Positions 6,983 to 14,567 of a DNA stretch of 14,567 bases are shown here, one piece after another (position 1 is the first letter of the stretch; each line of letters starts with the position of its first letter). The translations under genes were made by a program, and so were the position numbers. Origin of the DNA: Candidatus Cloacimonadota bacterium (GTDB taxonomy: Bacteria > Cloacimonadota > Cloacimonadia > Cloacimonadales > WRIO01); NCBI GenBank assembly GCA_017998585.1, contig JAGOCT010000006.1:3040-17606 (forward strand). Direction: 5' to 3'. The notes under the pieces are model-generated. The model worked only from the letters and a program-made list of their open reading frames with translations. It did not search any database and had not been told where the DNA came from.

Positions 6983-8516
6983 CATATACGATGAAATTAA
7001 AAAATTTATGGGTACTGATGTTTATATCATGTTTAAAGATAAGGCATTTTATCAGGTGAAATGTCATGAGTTTCTTTCCAGTATTGAAAATGATTCTTTG
7101 AATGAATGGCATTTAAAACTTAATGTCATAAACCTTCTGTTATGTGATATGAATATGTTTGAAGCAAATAAGAAAAAATGCGAAGAAATTGCAAATAGTC
7201 TCAACAAACAAGAACTCACAGCATATATGCTGGTAAATTTTGCCAACATTCACAGAGGCAGATTTGAAAATGACCTGGCAATCGATTATTATAAGCAAAG
7301 TTTAAAGCTGTATTCAGAACTTAACGATCATGCTATGTATTCACGTACTCAGCTGAATTACTCGATTTTACTGGTAAGAATGGATAAATATCTTGAAGCT
7401 TATAAAATACTGATCCAATTGCTAGACAATGAGCATATTAAGTCAGATAAAACTTTATTGATGGGCGTTTATTCCTGGTTAGCAGTCATTGAGAGTAGTT
7501 TTAATAATTATGAAAAAAGCATAGAATACAATGTTTATATGGCAAATTTAGCACTTCAGGTAAAGAATTTGTCAGCTTACTCTGTTTGCCAGAATTCTTT
7601 GGGGCTGTCTTATAATTATCTGGGTAAATACGATATTGCGCTGGAGTGTTTTCTGTCAGCACAAAAGATTGCGCTGGAGTATTCTAATTTTGATTTGATG
7701 GCAGATGTGCTGCATAATATTGGTCTTGTCTATCAAAAAATGTCAGATATTGAAAATGCCATGTTATTTTTTCTTCAATCTCTGGAATATCGAAAAAAAA
7801 CATCAAATTTCAATAATCTTGCAATTACCTATTCCGTATTAGGAAAAATTTATTACGACAAACAAGATTGGGAAAAAGCAAAAGAGTATTTTTCTCAGGC
7901 ACTTGAAATCCGTAAAAAATACAATTTGCTTCTACATCTTAAAGAAAGCTATCTCGATTTGGCAGATTATTATCTGGCATCCAATCAGTTAAATATAGCT
8001 CAATCTCTGGTGAATAACATTCTCAGTGATCAATCTAATACCAATCCCAGTGTTATTGCTAGATCTTATTCTATTTTAGAAAAACTTAATGCTATTAATG
8101 GTGATTATTCATCTGCCCTAAGGTATGCCAAAATGAAAAATCAACACTGGAAACAATATAATAGTCATGAATCCCAGCAAAAAATAATTGCCTTAAAAAA
8201 CAGATTTGATATGGAAATTATAAAACATGAAACACGTGAAAAGATAGAACTGGAAAAAAAGAAAACAGCTCTAGCACTGGCAATAAAAACTAAAAACAGA
8301 TTGACCATCCCTGTGAACAGTATTAAAGAAAAAATAAATGAATTTAAACAAGAACTGGAAAAGCATGGTTTAAATGATAAATATGCTACTTATATCAGTC
8401 GTCTTTCCCATTCATTGGACAGAATTGAAGCGATAATGAGTACTTTTGAAAACAATCAGAATATCAGTTTCAAAGAATATGTTCAAAAATGGGAAATGGT
8501 GGAATTTATAAAATAA
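6975..8516 (+). CDS. Paralogous TPR protein with a degenerate H-box
   Basis: A 513-residue soluble protein with about eight tetratricopeptide repeats (roughly residues 70-400, e.g. YSVLGKIYYDKQDWEKAKEY), a linker helix and a C-terminal helix pair. It aligns along its length with the preceding protein: EYRKK/EFRKK and LEIRKK/LKIRKK repeat ends, and ALALAIKTKNRLTIPV against ALAMAVTANHQINQPL. The position of the upstream His448 is Asn441 here, so this copy cannot be phosphorylated there. The second helix, YISRLSHSLDRIEAIMSTFE, and a tail NISFKEYVQKWEMVEF are kept. No ATPase domain is present. The ATG lies inside the upstream gene (TCTAATGAATAA), so translation is coupled; only a weak AAGG at 6962-6965 precedes it. 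It probably partners the histidine-bearing copy, perhaps as a heterodimer; this is inference. Confidence 0.83.
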   Translation: MNNIYDEIKKFMGTDVYIMFKDKAFYQVKCHEFLSSIENDSLNEWHLKLNVINLLLCDMNMFEANKKKCEEIANSLNKQELTAYMLVNFANIHRGRFENDLAIDYYKQSLKLYSELNDHAMYSRTQLNYSILLVRMDKYLEAYKILIQLLDNEHIKSDKTLLMGVYSWLAVIESSFNNYEKSIEYNVYMANLALQVKNLSAYSVCQNSLGLSYNYLGKYDIALECFLSAQKIALEYSNFDLMADVLHNIGLVYQKMSDIENAMLFFLQSLEYRKKTSNFNNLAITYSVLGKIYYDKQDWEKAKEYFSQALEIRKKYNLLLHLKESYLDLADYYLASNQLNIAQSLVNNILSDQSNTNPSVIARSYSILEKLNAINGDYSSALRYAKMKNQHWKQYNSHESQQKIIALKNRFDMEIIKHETREKIELEKKKTALALAIKTKNRLTIPVNSIKEKINEFKQELEKHGLNDKYATYISRLSHSLDRIEAIMSTFENNQNISFKEYVQKWEMVEFIK

Positions 8517-8535
8517 AGCTTTTTAGATAAATTAC

Positions 8536-8565
8536 TTGACAAAAAATATTGTCATTTTTTATTTT
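8536..8565 (+). promoter_or_regulatory. Candidate tRNA promoter overlapping a weak terminator-like hairpin
   Basis: TTGACA (8536-8541) is a full -35 match; TATTTT (8560-8565) is a poor -10 match at 18-base spacing, placing the start near 8572, upstream of the mature tRNA end at 8586. The same bases form a hairpin, TGACAA (8537-8542) with TTGTCA (8549-8554), followed by TTTTTT, which could weakly end the TPR operon. An alternative pair, TTGTCA (8549-8554) and TATTGT (8571-8576), has 16-base spacing. Confidence 0.4.
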
Positions 8566-8585
8566 ACATATATTGTGTTATAGAA

Positions 8586-8661
8586 GCGGGCTTAGCTCAG
8601 TCGGTAGAGCATCAGCTTCCCAAGCTGAGGGTCGCGGGTTCGAATCCCGTAACCCGCTCCA
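8586..8661 (+). tRNA. tRNA-Gly (anticodon CCC)
   Basis: A 76-base cloverleaf with the 3' CCA encoded (8659-8661). The D stem is GCTC/GAGC, the anticodon stem TCAGC/GCTGA encloses TTCCCAA with anticodon CCC at 8619-8621, and the T arm is GCGGG-TTCGAAT-CCCGT. U73 is usual for bacterial tRNA-Gly. The acceptor stem has a C6-A67 mismatch (8591 with 8652) where a C-G pair is usual. It decodes GGG. A T6 run follows directly (8662-8667). Confidence 0.96.
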
Positions 8662-8667
8662 TTTTTT

Positions 8668-8752
8668 ATACCCTTTGATAATTAACCAGAATGATTTAAA
8701 AATAAGAGGGTATCACTAGGTGTATTTTCTCTCAGTCCTTATGTCAGGAAGG
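8668..8752 (+). promoter_or_regulatory. Leader of the glycosyltransferase cluster
   Basis: ATACCCT (8668-8674) and AGGGTAT (8707-8713) are perfect 7-bp arms around a 32-base AT-rich loop. The loop region includes a possible weak promoter, TTGATA (8675-8680) and TAAAAA (8697-8702), at 16-base spacing. Nearer the gene, TCCT (8736-8739) could pair with AGGA (8746-8749) of the ribosome site AGGAAGG (8746-8752), which lies 7 bases before the ATG. I recognise no known riboswitch. Transcription may alternatively run through from the tRNA. Confidence 0.3.
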
Positions 8753-8759
8753 TATACAG

Positions 8760-10457
8760 ATGAATATTGATATTCGAATCGAAACAGCTAAAGATCATTC
8801 AGAAATACCCATTATCAATGATTTTTATATCCACAGTAAATATCATCCCATTGAAGAGGGAATAAAACTTGCCAATACCATACTAGAACAAAAACCAAAT
8901 TTAAATATACCATTGGTAGTTTATGGCTTAGGATTTGGATATCATATTCTTCCTCTTCTGAATTATTTTAATCAAATCTATGTTGTTGAATCTTTTTCAG
9001 AATTGATACAGCTGGCTAAAAATAAACCTCATTTGACTGAATTATTTGCGAAAGTAAAAATAATCCAAAGTATAGATGAATGTCCCTACATCTCTGATTA
9101 CATTTCTCTTTCTCTCAGATCTGAATATCGCTGGCAAGAAGCTTTTTTTAAAGAAATTTCAAAAAAAATGATGATAAAATCATCTGAATATTCTGTTCAG
9201 CCTGATGAGTTAAGAGTTTTAGTCAATTTTCCTGTTTACGGAGGATCTTTCACTACGGCAGAATATGTAAGCAAAGCATTTTCAGAATTGGGTTGTTCAG
9301 TCCAGAATATGAATAATGAAATTGCTGAGAAATTACTAAGATATATACTTGAAATGAATCAATATCAGGGCACAATGGCCCAAAAACTCACTAACCTTAT
9401 GAGTAATTTATTATGGGAAAGATTTATATCGTTCAAACCGCATATCATATTTTGTCTGGCTCAGGCACCTATCGATAATGAAGTGATAAAAGCGATTCGG
9501 CAAACTGGTACAGTGGTTGTTTTTTGGTTTGTTGAAGATTTCAGACGATTTCCTTACTGGCAGGATGTCTCAAAATATGTAGATTATTTTTATGTAATCC
9601 AGAAAGGTGAATTTGAATCATTACTGAAACAGATGGTTACCACAAAAACACCATTTCTACCTATGGCTGCACCTTGTAATTTTTCGGACTATGCTTCTCT
9701 GGATAATTCAGATGCTTCCTTTTTCACCTCTGATGTATCATTTATGGGTGCTGCTTTTGTAAACAGAGTTCAATTTTTCAACCAGTTAAAACCTCAGAAT
9801 TTTAAACTATGGGGAACTGGCTGGTATCAGTTCGATCAGTTTAAAAACTTCTGTCCACTAAAAGATCAGAGAATCAGTATCGCTCAAAGTGTAAAAATCT
9901 ATCAAAATACTAAAATAAACATCAATCTTCATTCTTCAATGGAGAATGATATTTTAAATCCATACGGTGATTTTATTAATCCACGTACTTTTGAAATTAT
10001 GGCATGCAATGCCTTTCAGCTGGTTGATGACTCGCCAGCAATTCGTGAATTTTTTGTGCCAGACAGAGATCTGGTTGTTTTTACCACAATTGAAGAGGCA
10101 ATTGATAAAATTCAATTTTATTTAAGACATGAAAGCCTTAGAAAAAAAATTGCTTTATCTGCATATCAAAAGGTTAAAAAATATCATACTTATTCTCACC
10201 GGATGAAACAGGTCTTAGATCAAATCATTAGTGAATCTCCTTTTATCAGGTCTTGTGTAGAAAACGAACAGGATAAATTAAAACAAGTTGTAAAAAAGAT
10301 AAATGACCCTGACTTTGAAAATCTTATTGCCGGAATAAAACCAGCTATGAGAAACTCAACACAGCATATCATTCAAAAAATCAAACAGTCCAGTGTAAAA
10401 AATAACCAGTATAAAAACATAGTTTCCCTCTTAGAGACATTTTTGGGAGGTGAATAG
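8760..10457 (+). CDS. CgeB-like glycosyltransferase
   Basis: A 565-residue cytosolic protein. The N-terminal part (about 1-145) has a glycine-rich VVYGLGFGYHILPLL motif followed by IYVVES, like the Rossmann-type domain found before some CgeB-like transferases. The GT-B-type transferase region begins near LRVLVNFPVYGGSF (about 150) and ends with the family's characteristic segment NPRTFEIMACNAFQLVDDSP (408-426; R409, E412) and a HTYSHRMKQVLDQI helix, as in the Glyco_trans_1_2 / YkvP-CgeB group. It is predicted to transfer a nucleotide-activated sugar; donor and acceptor cannot be read. A helical tail of about 70 residues follows. It is first in a three-gene run, one base from the GT9 gene. Such proteins often sit in flagellin or surface-protein glycosylation loci, which I infer here. 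Confidence 0.8.
   Translation: MNIDIRIETAKDHSEIPIINDFYIHSKYHPIEEGIKLANTILEQKPNLNIPLVVYGLGFGYHILPLLNYFNQIYVVESFSELIQLAKNKPHLTELFAKVKIIQSIDECPYISDYISLSLRSEYRWQEAFFKEISKKMMIKSSEYSVQPDELRVLVNFPVYGGSFTTAEYVSKAFSELGCSVQNMNNEIAEKLLRYILEMNQYQGTMAQKLTNLMSNLLWERFISFKPHIIFCLAQAPIDNEVIKAIRQTGTVVVFWFVEDFRRFPYWQDVSKYVDYFYVIQKGEFESLLKQMVTTKTPFLPMAAPCNFSDYASLDNSDASFFTSDVSFMGAAFVNRVQFFNQLKPQNFKLWGTGWYQFDQFKNFCPLKDQRISIAQSVKIYQNTKININLHSSMENDILNPYGDFINPRTFEIMACNAFQLVDDSPAIREFFVPDRDLVVFTTIEEAIDKIQFYLRHESLRKKIALSAYQKVKKYHTYSHRMKQVLDQIISESPFIRSCVENEQDKLKQVVKKINDPDFENLIAGIKPAMRNSTQHIIQKIKQSSVKNNQYKNIVSLLETFLGGE
10445..10450 (+). promoter_or_regulatory. Ribosome binding site that decides the GT9 start
   Basis: GGGAGG lies 8 bases before GTG at 10459, giving the canonical GT9 start MKVLIINLTRLGDI. 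A second in-frame GTG at 10450 overlaps the ribosome site itself and would add three residues, so it is rejected. Confidence 0.7.
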
Positions 10458-10458
10458 G

Positions 10459-12090
10459 GTGAAAGTTTTAATTATTAATTTAACGCGTCTTGGTGATATT
10501 ATTCAATCAATTGGACTTATCCGTGGATTAAAAAAGAAATATGTCACTTGTGAGATAGATTTTCTTGCAATGTCTTCCTTTTCAGATATATTACATAATA
10601 TTCCTGAAATCTCCGAAATTATTTGTCTTAATGATAAATTATTGGTTGATGAAATCCAAAATGATGTATGGAGTGCTTTTATAGAGTTATATGATAAAAT
10701 TAATTATTTAAACAATAAAAATTACGATATAATCATCAATCCAGTCATTTCTATTCAGTCTTCATGGCTAAGCTCACTCATTCAGGCTAAAGAAAAAAAG
10801 GGAATGATTGTTAATTCAGAGGGTGAACAAAGCGTACGGTCGAACTGGTCAGCGTTTTTACTCGCTAATCAGCACAATTTAGGGGATCATTCATTTAATC
10901 TTGTGAATATTTTTGCAGGTGTCGGTGAATGTAATTTTACTATCGAGGATTATTCCCTGAAACCTGATGCAGAATCCAATCTATACATGGAAGATTTATT
11001 AACAACTGATTTCATCAATAAGCGTTCCAAAAAAATAGGTCTTCATGTGGGTGCAAGTCAATCTAATAAAAGTTGGTCTCTTGAATCTTTTAAAAAACTG
11101 GTTATCAGGCTTTGCCAAAATCCTGAATATGATGTAATCTTATTTGGTGGATATAAAGAGACAGAGATTAAAGATTATTTCAATGACATAAAGTCTCGCA
11201 ATTTTCATAACTGGATTGGTAAATTTAAACTCAAACAACTTATTTCTGCTATTTCTCATACTGACCTTTTTATTAGCAACGATACAGGTCCTATGCATAT
11301 TGCAGCCTGTACTAAAGTACCTGTAATAAACCTTTCTTTAGGCCCTGTGTCGATGTGGGAGACAGGTCCATATTCTATGGATGCAATTGTTTTGCAGGCA
11401 AATATTGAATGTCATCCATGCAGTTTTTCTTACGAATGTCCCCATTGGAATTGTCATCAGAAAATTCACCCTGATTCTGTGTATGAGTTAACGTATTCTG
11501 TGTTAGAAGGATTACCTTTACCTGCATTAAATCCTGATATTCGATACTGGAAATCAGCGATTGATTCTTTCAATTGTATACACTGGGTTCCATTAACTAA
11601 GCGTAAAATTACCCAAAAGGAATTACTTTTCGAGATAAAGCGTGCAATATGGGGAATTTGCCTGTTTTTTGATTTAGATTTCTCAGAATCCATTATGAAA
11701 CAGTACATACATTTTATAGAAACTTACTACGATACTGACAGATACGATTATAGTGAAGTCTTCGCAAGATGTTCTGTTTTAACTGAAAATTGTGCTCAGA
11801 TTATTAATGGATTAGTCATCATATCAGAAATTCCACAGAATAATAAAAATAATCTTGACAAGATTAAAACAATTTGGTCTAATGTAAAAGAGCAAAAAGA
11901 ACTAATGAATTCTCATGCTCAACAATATAGTGTGATTTATGATTGGTTTCTCTATCTGACTTTTACTGAATCTCAGATAGAAGTGGATGAATTAAAAACA
12001 CTTACTTTAAAAACCATCCTTTTATACAAAAAGTTTTCACAACAGCTGATACTTTTTCAACAATCAGTTTTAAAATACCATATCCATTAA
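10459..12090 (+). CDS. GT9 (heptosyltransferase-family) glycosyltransferase with C-terminal extension
   Basis: A 543-residue protein whose first ~345 residues are a GT9 (ADP-heptose:LPS heptosyltransferase-like) GT-B enzyme. It has the N-terminal VLIINLTRLGDIIQSIGLIRGLK, the mid-domain HVGASQSNKSW (from 196) and the donor-site SNDTGPMHIAA (from 273). Cysteines 318, 321, 327 and 332 (ECHPCSFSYECPHWNC) follow a Cys pattern common in the family. The last ~195 residues, beyond the usual ~350-residue length, are helical, rich in Tyr and Ile, and unlike anything I recognise. The GTG start is set by GGGAGG at 10445-10450. The gene starts one base after the CgeB-like gene and is followed after 12 bp by the small helical protein. 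A protein-glycosylation role is more likely than LPS core synthesis given these partners, but this is inference. Confidence 0.85.
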   Translation: MKVLIINLTRLGDIIQSIGLIRGLKKKYVTCEIDFLAMSSFSDILHNIPEISEIICLNDKLLVDEIQNDVWSAFIELYDKINYLNNKNYDIIINPVISIQSSWLSSLIQAKEKKGMIVNSEGEQSVRSNWSAFLLANQHNLGDHSFNLVNIFAGVGECNFTIEDYSLKPDAESNLYMEDLLTTDFINKRSKKIGLHVGASQSNKSWSLESFKKLVIRLCQNPEYDVILFGGYKETEIKDYFNDIKSRNFHNWIGKFKLKQLISAISHTDLFISNDTGPMHIAACTKVPVINLSLGPVSMWETGPYSMDAIVLQANIECHPCSFSYECPHWNCHQKIHPDSVYELTYSVLEGLPLPALNPDIRYWKSAIDSFNCIHWVPLTKRKITQKELLFEIKRAIWGICLFFDLDFSESIMKQYIHFIETYYDTDRYDYSEVFARCSVLTENCAQIINGLVIISEIPQNNKNNLDKIKTIWSNVKEQKELMNSHAQQYSVIYDWFLYLTFTESQIEVDELKTLTLKTILLYKKFSQQLILFQQSVLKYHIH

Positions 12091-12102
12091 CAGGAGAATA
12101 AA

Positions 12103-12705
12103 ATGGAAATTACTTTAAATGATAGTTTATTCGAAATCAAGGTGGCATCTATCAGCACCTTACTCGATATTATTTCACAAATCGAAACTCGGTTGCCTAA
12201 AGGATATGTTATTACAGAAATTTCTTTAAACAACAGAATTCTTGAATCAAACTGGTTTTACAATGCCAAAAAAATCTACTTACTGGATGAAGATCGCTTA
12301 AGTGTAAAAGCGGAAAATCCAGAACGCTTTTCTTACGAAATACTCGTCAATTCAAAAGCTCAGTATCTGACTATATTAGAAGATTTTGAAAGGATTGCCA
12401 ATTCATTCAGAGTGGAAGACGAGAAATTAGCAAACCAATATTTTATACAGGGTATAGAGAATCTTCAATGGTATTTTAAAATTCTTGAAGACGCCACTTT
12501 ACTAATCAATAAACCCTTAAACTCAATTGTAGATAACAATCGTAATTTTAAACAGATTATAACAGATCTTGAAGGAAAAATGGAAGACATTATTACACTG
12601 CAACAAAAACAAGACTGGATTATGCTGGCTGACGTGATTGAATACGAGTTAGTTCCTGATCTCAGAAAAGTGTTTAAAATCTACGATCTTTTAGAAATAG
12701 AATAA
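12103..12705 (+). CDS. Small helical protein of the glycosylation cluster, function unknown
   Basis: A 200-residue soluble protein with no signal peptide. Residues about 1-80 look like a small beta-rich domain (MEITLNDSLFEIKVASIS ... YVITEISLNNRILES). Residues about 85-200 are a run of amphipathic helices, with FIQGIENLQWYFKILEDA and QQKQDWIMLADVIEYELVPD as the clearest. The pattern of Trp-Tyr-Phe, an acidic loop and a DW-x-LAD-x-x-EYEL block recalls small helical proteins that I remember near flagellin-modification genes, but I cannot name a family. AGGAG (12092-12096) lies 6 bases before the ATG. Position as the third gene, 12 bp after the GT9 gene and before a strong terminator, suggests a role as chaperone, adaptor or regulator for the two transferases. 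Confidence 0.75.
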   Translation: MEITLNDSLFEIKVASISTLLDIISQIETRLPKGYVITEISLNNRILESNWFYNAKKIYLLDEDRLSVKAENPERFSYEILVNSKAQYLTILEDFERIANSFRVEDEKLANQYFIQGIENLQWYFKILEDATLLINKPLNSIVDNNRNFKQIITDLEGKMEDIITLQQKQDWIMLADVIEYELVPDLRKVFKIYDLLEIE

Positions 12706-12716
12706 TTGCCCTAATT

Positions 12717-12755
12717 AAAAAAACCGGCTTTTTAAAAGCCGGTTTTTTGTTTTAT
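12717..12755. terminator. Strong bidirectional rho-independent terminator
   Basis: AAACCGGCTT (12721-12730) pairs perfectly with AAGCCGGTTT (12736-12745) around a TTTAA loop. A T run follows on the + strand (12743-12748, then gttttatt) and an A run precedes the stem (12717-12723), giving a T run on the - strand. It separates the convergent glycosylation cluster and pilC-like gene, starting 12 bases after one stop codon and lying 13 or more bases from the other. Confidence 0.93.
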
Positions 12756-12767
12756 TAAAAATTTCTG

Positions 12768-14021
12768 TTATTTCATTCCTGAAGAAATGGCCAGACCTAA
12801 ATTGAAGATAGGTAAATATACCACGACAATAATGGATCCAACAACAGCCGCCATGATAATGATCAACAATGGTTCAATCAAAGACGTTAAGCGTTCGATA
12901 ACTGTATCAACCAGTTTCTCATAGAATTGAGCTGCTTTACCCAGTAATTTGTCCATTTCACCGGTTTCTTCACCGGTTGCAGTTAACTGAAGTAAGGTTG
13001 AAGGAAAAACACCCGTTTTTCGGAAAGCACCGGCTATACTGTAGCCTTCTTTAACCATGACTCTAGATTTACGAATTGCATTTTCAATCACTGCATTTTG
13101 AACGACATTTTCAGATAACTCAAGTGTATCCATAATAGGTACACCTGCAGTCATCAAAATACTAAAGGTTCTGGCAAATTTTGACATAATGGAATTTGTT
13201 ACTAATCCGCCTATCACAGGGATTTTAAGCAATGTTTTATCAAAGATGAAACGTCCTTTGTCAGTCAGATAAACCAGGAACATTGCAAAGAAGAACATTA
13301 CAATCATAAACACTGTAAAAATCACATTGTTTCTAATCAAATCAGAGATATAGATAGCGGTTTGTGTTGGTAAAGGCAGATCTGCACCAAATTTTCCGTA
13401 CACTTCAGAAAACATAGGGATAATATAGTAGAATAAACCCCAGACTACACCCGCAAGAAAGACAATAATAAAAGCAGGATAAGCCATTGCAGATGTTACT
13501 TTTCGACGGGTATCTTCTATTTTTTCTAAATAATCTGAAAGTTCGTCAAGGATTGTATGCAGAGTACCAGAAACTTCACCAGCCTTTACAAGAGCGACGT
13601 AAAGCGGATTAAATATACCAGGATGTTGTTCAAGAGATTCAGATAAACTGTATCCCTTGCGGATATCATCACTAATCTTTTTTAAGACTTTACGGAATTT
13701 TTTATTCTTTTCTTCTTTTTCAAGATCAGAAATCGCTTTCTCAATCGTAAGACCGGCAGAGAACATTGTTGATAACTGTCTGGTAAAGAATACTAAAACA
13801 GTAAGAGAAATACCTGTTTTAATCTTGTAAATGGTAAGCATCAGCTTATCAAACAGGGACATATTTCCTTTAAATGCACCTTCTGCGGCACTCTTTACGG
13901 AAATGATTGTTCCGCCTTCTTTACTTAACTTATCAATTGCTTCATCCATGGAAGATGCTTTCAGAACACCCTCTACACGTGCTCCTTTTGCATCTTTGAT
14001 GATATATTGAAATGCTGCCAT
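12768..14021 (-). CDS. pilC: Type IV pilus / type II secretion inner-membrane platform protein (PilC/GspF family)
   Basis: A 417-residue inner-membrane protein of the usual family length. A short N-terminal domain (MAAFQYIIKDAKGARVEGVL, AIDKLSKEGGTIISV) is followed by two T2SSF repeats. The first, about 78-203, contains FFTRQLSTMFSAGLTIEKAI, the GEVSGTL motif and a membrane helix near 183-203. The second, about 282-407, contains KFARTFSILMTAGVPIMDTL, the equivalent GEETGEM motif and a C-terminal helix. Another helix lies near 234-252. The protein forms the membrane platform that couples the PilB/GspE ATPase to pilin or pseudopilin assembly. AAGGA (14031-14035) lies 9 bases before the ATG, and the ATPase gene ends 19 bp upstream. 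Whether the system builds pili or secretes proteins cannot be told from these two genes; the symbol is therefore tentative. Confidence 0.9.
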   Translation of the reverse strand: MAAFQYIIKDAKGARVEGVLKASSMDEAIDKLSKEGGTIISVKSAAEGAFKGNMSLFDKLMLTIYKIKTGISLTVLVFFTRQLSTMFSAGLTIEKAISDLEKEEKNKKFRKVLKKISDDIRKGYSLSESLEQHPGIFNPLYVALVKAGEVSGTLHTILDELSDYLEKIEDTRRKVTSAMAYPAFIIVFLAGVVWGLFYYIIPMFSEVYGKFGADLPLPTQTAIYISDLIRNNVIFTVFMIVMFFFAMFLVYLTDKGRFIFDKTLLKIPVIGGLVTNSIMSKFARTFSILMTAGVPIMDTLELSENVVQNAVIENAIRKSRVMVKEGYSIAGAFRKTGVFPSTLLQLTATGEETGEMDKLLGKAAQFYEKLVDTVIERLTSLIEPLLIIIMAAVVGSIIVVVYLPIFNLGLAISSGMK

Positions 14022-14040
14022 ATATTATAATCCTTGCTTT

Positions 14041-14567
14041 TTAATCAAATACGGTTAATTTGATAACTTCACGAATGGTAGTTATCCCCTGAATCATTTT
14101 TTCAGTAGCGGCTTCATGCAGTGTCATCATACCATTTTCCAGTGCAGCATCTCTGATTTTATCCTGATTTGCACCTTCAAAAATTAATTGTCTGATATTC
14201 GCATTGACTTCCAGCATCTCGAAAATACCAGTACGTCCTGCATAACCTGTATTGTTACAATGAACACAACCAGCACCAATTTTGAATTTCACATCTTTTG
14301 CTTTTTCTTTACTAATACCAGCGGAGAATAATTCATCTTCTGTTGGTGTATAATCCATAATACAATGTTTACAAATCTTTCTGACAAGTCGCTGAGCCAT
14401 CACCAGATTCAGAGAGGAACCTACCAGATAAGGTGCAATACCAATATCAATCATACGGGTAATGGTTGAAGGCGCATCATTCGCATGAAGTGTTGAGAAC
14501 ACAAGGTGACCGGTAAGAGAGAATTTAATCGCAATATCAGCCGTTTCTTCATCTCGAATTTCACCAA
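14041..14567 (-). CDS. pilB: Type IV pilus / type II secretion assembly ATPase, C-terminal part (PilB/GspE family)
   Basis: Only the last ~175 residues lie in the window; the gene continues past its right edge. The visible part starts in the Walker B/His-box region ([20 protein letters not shown], then [18 protein letters not shown]), followed by the tetracysteine zinc site CKHC ... CVHC (codons at 14362-14373 and 14257-14268) and the [15 protein letters not shown] end region typical of PilB/GspE. The GTG at 14502 codes for an internal Val, not a start. The enzyme is a cytosolic hexameric ATPase that powers extension of a pilus or pseudopilus. The gene lies directly upstream of the pilC-like gene with a 19-bp gap, as is common in these operons. 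The Walker A region lies outside the window. Confidence 0.93.
   Translation of the reverse strand, partial: GEIRDEETADIAIKFSLTGHLVFSTLHANDAPSTITRMIDIGIAPYLVGSSLNLVMAQRLVRKICKHCIMDYTPTEDELFSAGISKEKAKDVKFKIGAGCVHCNNTGYAGRTGIFEMLEVNANIRQLIFEGANQDKIRDAALENGMMTLHEAATEKMIQGITTIREVIKLTVFD

Noticed and set aside
8668..8759. Riboswitch upstream of the CgeB-like gene
   Set aside because: Apart from one 7-bp stem with a 32-base loop and a 4-bp stem at the ribosome site, no known riboswitch core is visible.
8586..12755. Genomic island inserted at tRNA-Gly
   Set aside because: No integrase and no repeated copy of the tRNA 3' end is found in the window, and base composition is similar to the neighbouring TPR genes.

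Overview
The window looks like chromosomal DNA from an AT-rich, Gram-negative-type and probably anaerobic bacterium. It has a type IV pilus / type II secretion ATPase and platform protein, a heptosyltransferase-fold (GT9) enzyme, a lipoprotein, a methylmalonyl-CoA epimerase, EttA, and Shine-Dalgarno-led genes. The gene mix recalls poorly characterised lineages such as Cloacimonadota, but no marker in the window fixes the taxon.

Layout, left to right. (1) 1-214: three tandem copies of a 60-bp REP/BIME-like element, each built from two related hairpins in inverted orientation. The array runs into the 5' leader of the next gene. (2) 233-2313 (+): methylmalonyl-CoA epimerase and EttA, overlapping by one base and closed by a bidirectional terminator. 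(3) 4561-2362 (-): an EIIA-CBS-CBS regulator translationally coupled to an ArsB/NhaD-type permease. (4) 5255-4788 (-): a small lipoprotein with an NTF2-like C-terminus and its own promoter and terminator. (5) 5420-8516 (+): two overlapping paralogous genes, divergent from the lipoprotein. Each encodes an array of TPR repeats followed by a short histidine-kinase-like dimerisation helix pair with no ATPase domain. The first copy keeps the H-box histidine but has Gln in place of the adjacent acidic residue; the second copy has lost the histidine. (6) 8586-8661 (+): tRNA-Gly(CCC). (7) 8760-12705 (+): a CgeB-like glycosyltransferase, a GT9 glycosyltransferase with a long unassigned C-terminal extension, and a small helical protein, ended by a strong bidirectional terminator. 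(8) 14567-12768 (-): the 3' part of a pilB/gspE-type ATPase gene and a complete pilC/gspF-type gene.

How the parts may work together. The EIIA-CBS protein probably senses phosphorylation and nucleotide state and tunes the ion transporter encoded after it. The glycosyltransferase cluster probably decorates a surface protein such as flagellin or pilin. The TPR pair is the most unusual element: it looks like a sensor/scaffold operon that kept a phosphotransfer or phosphatase helix bundle after losing the kinase catalytic domain, then duplicated and diverged into a histidine-bearing and a histidine-less partner. All functional assignments are from reading the sequence; no database search was run.
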